Origin: Sindora glabra
Lineage: Eukaryota; Streptophyta; Magnoliopsida; Fabales; Fabaceae
Length of the DNA stretch: 64,000 nucleotides
Assembly (NCBI GenBank): GCA_020226215.1
Contig: CM035227.1
Span: 105,259,732 to 105,323,731 of the forward strand
Reading direction: 5' to 3'
In this document: piece by piece, positions 60,201 through 64,000 of the stretch
Layout of the letters: each line of letters begins with the position of its first letter
How positions within the stretch are numbered: position 1 is the stretch's first letter
Translations under genes and position numbers: made by a program
Notes under the pieces: generated by a model
Database searches by the model: none
The model's input: only the letters and a program-made list of their open reading frames with translations
What the model was told of the DNA's origin: nothing

Positions 60201-60278
60201 GATGTATGGAAGCTGCTGGATGATGCACATAATCTGGTGGTCACCCTTCATGACAAAATAAAGACGTCGTTCCGATGA
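56354..60278 (+). CDS. TBC domain RabGAP protein
   Basis: A GTPase-activating protein for Rab small GTPases, which control vesicle traffic. Coding exons 56354-56535, 57928-58063, 58156-58205, 58794-58847 and 59036-60278 (all GT-AG, phases consistent) give 554 aa. The N-terminus is Ser/Pro/Asn-rich, followed by WIHLRSVLFVV. Exons 2-3 carry SPWSRRKRKR, then LRDGG and GVDPSIRAEVWPFLLGV, the start of the TBC domain. An acidic Ser-rich insert (about residues 175-265) splits the domain, as in the plant-specific class. Then come the arginine-finger motif IRLDAIR (I-x-x-D-x-x-R, Arg about residue 301) and the glutamine-finger YCQGM (363-367). FRRELTFEQTLCLWEVMWAD completes the fold. Both catalytic fingers are present, so it should be active. 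The Rab partner is unknown. Intron 3 hosts a MITE. Confidence 0.93.
57176..57227. repeat. (CT)n-(AT)n compound microsatellite in RabGAP intron 1
   Basis: About 11 CT units run directly into about 14 AT units. Confidence 0.9.
58235..58530. mobile_element. MITE in RabGAP intron 3, about 296 bp
   Basis: The left end AGGGTATGCTTTGATATGCA and the right end, inverted, AGGGTTATGTTTGGGAATGA, both continue to AAAAAATTTGT, giving inverted ends of about 34 bp with roughly 70% identity. It lies wholly within the intron between coding exons 3 and 4. No clean target duplication was identified. Confidence 0.65.
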
Positions 60279-60810
60279 CTGCAGGTTTACGCTAAACTAA
60301 ATGCTGCTTTGTGATCTTGTCTGAAGATCTTGGTTCTTTCCGGGCGGCCTGGTCAATCCCTCTGCATGAAAAATTAAGCACTGTGGGGGGGTCTTTTTAC
60401 TGATTCTGCTGCTCAACCCGCTGCTGCTAATCTTCGAGGCCAAGCGTCTGTCTGTAGCAGTGGTTGACATGACATGCGGATTGAATTTAGCTTAGATGTT
60501 TATGTCATTGTTTTTCTACATTTTTCTTCTTTAAATTTAATTTCAGACACATCTCAGAATCTCAGATCCCTCGGGAACACTGTTGCGAAAAGCACGTGGG
60601 CAGGGGCTTTTAACCATGGCTAGAAATTAAGATATGAATCTACAGTATGATCGTTATCGTTTTTACTCATCTCTAGAGGAGGCTGCCTTTTTGAAAAATA
60701 AATAAAATTGAATTTTAAATATAATAAATAATATTAATATAATAATATATAATATTGAATATATAGTAAATATATATTTTATATATAGTAGTAGACTCCT
60801 AGGATATTTA
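60279..60810. other. RabGAP 3' untranslated region and flank
   Basis: Transcript sequence probably continues to near 60700-60730. Overlapping AATAAA poly(A) signals lie at 60697-60706. Beyond that the DNA is AT-rich up to the MITE. Confidence 0.55.
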
Positions 60811-61497
60811 GGTCTTGTTTGACAATTAGTTGAATTAATTAATTGTTAGTTGATTATATTAGTTGATTTGATTAATTGATAACATTAGCTATTTGAAGGA
60901 AAATGTTCGATAAAATTAATTGTTTTCTATTAGCTGTTTATATATAAAATGACATATAAGGGTACGTATATATTTTATGATTTATTTAAATATTTTTTAC
61001 TTTAATAATATTTTAAATTTATTATATAATTTATATTTAAGAAATATAATAATTTATTTTAAATAATTTTTTAAGTCATATTTTTTTAAAAATATGATAA
61101 ATCTAAAATATAATTAAAGATTTATTATATTTTTTAAGTTATTATATTTTTTAAAAAATAAATTATATTTCTTAAAAATAAATTATTATACTTCATAAAT
61201 ACTTATAGAAATTAATAATTATTATTTAATAAATTTTTTAATCTTTTTTTAGTGAAGATATAAGTGAAAATATACATATTATTTAAAGATAATTTTGTAT
61301 TTTTACAAGTTCATTATCAATAAATTAATTGAAAATATTGGGTTTACTAGTTTTTTCAAATTAGTTTATTGAGGATAAATCAGTTAATTGAATAAGTTAT
61401 TTACTAAACAGTTAAAGTAAATTATTGACTCGATCAAACAGTTAAATATTATCAAATCAGTTAAAACTTATTAAAAAGTTCTTTACCAAACACCCTC
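60811..61497. mobile_element. TTA-flanked MITE, 687 bp
   Basis: The left end is GGTCTTGTTTGACAATTAGT, and the right end inverted is GAGGGTGTTTGGTAAAGAAC. TTA lies on both sides (60808-60810 and 61498-61500), as made by PIF/Harbinger-type elements. Subterminal sequence is full of TTAACTGAT / AGTTGATT words. No transposase frame is present. It shares end sequences with 62358-63275. Confidence 0.65.
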
Positions 61498-62357
61498 TTA
61501 ATCAACTGCTCCACCTCTTTGAGTGGCGTTTTACTCCTAATCACAATAAATATTTTTTCAGCATCAGTCGGGACTTCACTCAATTTGACCCAAGCTTCAT
61601 CTTGGATTCCTAGTCATGTATAGATCATTCAAGTTCGATGACGGATCAACCAAGTTCGAATCCATGGATAGTGACAATTATTCTAGCAAGACTTGCTTTC
61701 ACTATAGCTCCTGTGAGTTTTCTTAATCAGGCCATTATCTACGAATTGTCGATTCATTCTTCAATAAGCACGCACGCGATCAGAGACCCAAACTTCTCTT
61801 ACAGTGGAAGCTTACAGTTTCACTCTAGCATAATTATTAAAATTAAATCAGATATTAAACATGATAAGGGCTTTGTTCACTGGATTAATGCTAAGTTATT
61901 GGGTAATTAATGAATCATCAATTTAATTATGAATATATAAAAAAATAATAAAAATATTTTTAAAAAATAAAATAATAATAAATTTATATTATTACTTATC
62001 AAAATATAATAATATAAATGAAATGAATTGAAGTCACATAAAATTTTATGGTCAACTAAATTAGATTTTTTTAATTATTAACAATTTAAAATAATATGAT
62101 GATTTTATCAAATTAATTAAAAATTATTGATTGAACTGATTTTTTATCCGTTCATTTACAAAATTAAATTGATGATACAACTTAAATCAAATCAATCGCT
62201 GATTTACCACTAGAACTAGCTGGATCGCCCAGATTTTATAACTATACTTCCTCTTCTTTTTTTTTTTCTTTTTCTATGCCCGTACAAGGCGTAGGGCGAG
62301 TCCCTTGCAGAGATTAGATGCTCTACTAGCTGATCAAATGAACGTTGAGATCATATT
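61498..62357. other. Intergenic spacer between two MITEs
   Basis: The open frame at 61638-61910 (90 codons, first ATG in ACGATGACGGATC) has no recognised domain. A short block at 61500-61830 is less AT-rich. No gene can be supported. Confidence 0.4.
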
Positions 62358-63275
62358 GAGAGTGTTTGGCAAACAGCTTATCAGTTAATTTTTAGCTGGT
62401 TTGATTGAATTTAACTGGTTGACTACAACTATCATCTGATTTACTTGTTTGATAAACAGCTGTTTGAAACAACTTTTTAACCCCTAACAGCCAAAATAAA
62501 AAATGTTGGTGTGGGTAGCGTTTTTGCTTAGCTGCTTTTGGTTAAATACATATATTCCCGAGCTGCCCTCCTATTATTTCAACGGTTCTCAACTTTTCTT
62601 TATTTCTTTCTTTACTAAATTCATTTCCGCTATATTCGTGTCTTGCTTTGGTGCAGCATTTCTGCCAAATTTATTTCCGCACTGTTTCAGTGCATGCACC
62701 ACTTTATAAAATGCCTATATAGAATATAATTATTATAGGTATTTTAATAATATGAATTAATAAAATTTATTATAGGTATTTTAATAATATGAATTAATAA
62801 AATATAAATTTTATTAATTCATATTATTAAAATACCTATAATAATTATATTCTATTATAAATTAAGCTTTATAATATAAATTATATTCTATTATAAATTA
62901 ATTTATATGTTTTTCATATGTTGTAAAAAAACCTATAATAATTAGGATATAACTATAAATTTTTATAAAAATTATATTAATTTAATTTTAAAAAATTATT
63001 TAATTTATAATAAATTGTAATAATATATTATTTCAAGAAATTTAATCTACTAAATAATATATAAAATTTAAAATATTAAAATAAAAAATTTAAATAATTT
63101 ATAAAATATATTCATACTTTTATTTGTCATTTTATATATAAACAGTTTATTATAAACAGTTGATTTTACCAAATATTTTTATTCAAATCGCTAATACAAT
63201 CAATTAATTAAATCAGTTAATACAATCAGTTATCAGCTAACAGTTATAACTATCAGCTAATTGTCAAATAAGAAC
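62358..63275. mobile_element. MITE related to 60811-61497, 918 bp, with internal palindrome
   Basis: The left end is GAGAGTGTTTGGCAAACAGC, and the right end inverted is GTTCTTATTTGACAATTAGC. These match the right and left ends of the element at 60811-61497, so this copy lies in the opposite orientation. ATT flanks both sides (62355-62357 and 63276-63278). It contains a less AT-rich segment (about 62500-62710) with a 68-codon frame of no known domain, then a large palindrome. Confidence 0.6.
62717..62854. repeat. Long palindrome with a 38-bp direct repeat in one arm
   Basis: ATTATAGGTATTTTAATAAT plus 15 following bases occurs at 62731 and again at 62769, and its inverted complement occupies 62808-62842. 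The inner arms (62769-62803 and 62808-62842) pair over about 35 bases around a 4-base loop (ATAA). The outer flank TAGAATATAATTAT (62720-62733) is also matched inverted just after 62842. Confidence 0.88.
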
Positions 63276-64000
63276 ATTCTCTTTACTTTTGCTGTTGACA
63301 TTATAACTAGTGCATCAGATTTAATTGGCTAAATTGTAGGTTATTTGCTTAAATAGTATTGGACGGAGCATTTGATGAGATAGACTTCTGCAGTAGATGT
63401 CGTTTCATGCAACAGGTTATTGACACTGGATGAGACAAGGTCCAACAGAGTTTTTGTTTTAAGTAGATAAATCAACTGCTGATGGATTATTGACACAAGA
63501 CAAATTTCAAAGAGAGTTGCAGTTTTATGTAGAGGAAACAAATAACAAATGAAAACACTGAAAGGGTCAATTCAAACAACAATGTCCTGGACTATTTTGG
63601 GATTGGCTTATAATCTATTTAGTCTAAGCAAGAATTTCTCATAAAGCAGGGGCAGAAGTTGAAGGATAATCATAAGTAGTACACGTGCCTTGAAAGTTTT
63701 CTATAATCTTGCGTCATATTGATCAATGCAATGCTGTAAATCTCAAACTTTCCCATGCATTGTGCGCCTCCAAACTCTCACTAATTTCCCAATTCATTGT
63801 AAGTCGCAACCTCCTTTATGATTTGATTTTACTTTCAGAGAAAATTTATGATATACTGTTGATACAATGTCAATGATAAATAGATACACTACTAAATTAA
63901 AAAATAATATGTCATTGTATGACATACATACTATAGGAAATTATCAACTTGATGTATAACAAAACCTGGTGATCTACAAAATAGATTTCTCCCCTTTGGT
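63276..64000. other. Intergenic region with diverged short tandem repeat
   Basis: TTATTGACAC followed by (A)AGACAA, CAA, AGAGTT, GTTTTA and GTAGA words occurs at 63417 and 63487, a diverged 70-base duplication. No gene is supported; the minus-strand frame at 63341-63541 across it has no domain. Confidence 0.4.

Noticed and set aside
1..64000. CRISPR arrays, operons, phage genes, organelle inserts or endogenous viral genes
   Set aside because: Genes have spliced eukaryotic structure. No regularly spaced repeats with unique spacers, no plastid or mitochondrial gene and no viral domain was seen.

Overview
The window looks like nuclear DNA of a flowering plant, most likely a woody or other eudicot. 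It is strongly AT-rich, the genes have GT-AG introns, there is a nuclear-type tRNA-Leu, and most of the space is filled with plant LINEs, a solo LTR and small TIR elements (MITEs). Nothing prokaryotic, organellar or viral was seen. The genus cannot be named from this sequence alone.

Three intact protein genes and one tRNA gene are well supported. tRNA-Leu(UAG) is at 275-354. A ubiquitin-60S ribosomal protein L40 fusion gene (4 coding exons, 128 aa) runs on the minus strand from 6192 to 4028, with a TATA box and telo-box just upstream. A plastid-type 6-phosphogluconolactonase (3 exons, 327 aa) is at 21100-23174, and a degenerate tandem copy of it lies just upstream at 17586-19336. A plant TBC/RabGAP gene (5 coding exons, 554 aa) is at 56354-60278, with a second possible first exon at 56126-56220 that joins exon 2 in the same phase and would add a hydrophobic N-terminus.

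The rest is mobile-element territory. At 10405-16100 a decayed minus-strand LINE (DUF4283-type ORF1, endonuclease, reverse transcriptase) is split by a 1665-bp solo LTR at 13250-14914 with TG...CA ends and a perfect 5-bp target duplication (AATAC). Two more LINE fragments in opposite orientation lie at 50400-51350 and 51720-52471, the second ending in a poly(A) tract. A 2-kb element at 35914-37927 has TTA flanks and inverted ends and encloses a sharply GC-rich core. Several MITE-like elements sit in intergenic DNA and one inside an intron of the RabGAP gene. Long stretches between these are AT-rich, with microsatellites and local tandem duplications but no recognisable genes.

The genes are ordinary housekeeping functions (translation, oxidative pentose phosphate pathway, Rab GTPase regulation) and show no sign of forming a shared system. 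The points most worth checking are the in-phase alternative first exons of the RabGAP gene, the GC-rich cargo of the TTA-flanked element, the repeatedly rearranged lactonase pseudogene, and the lactonase C-terminus, where a peroxisomal-type tripeptide is followed by three further residues.
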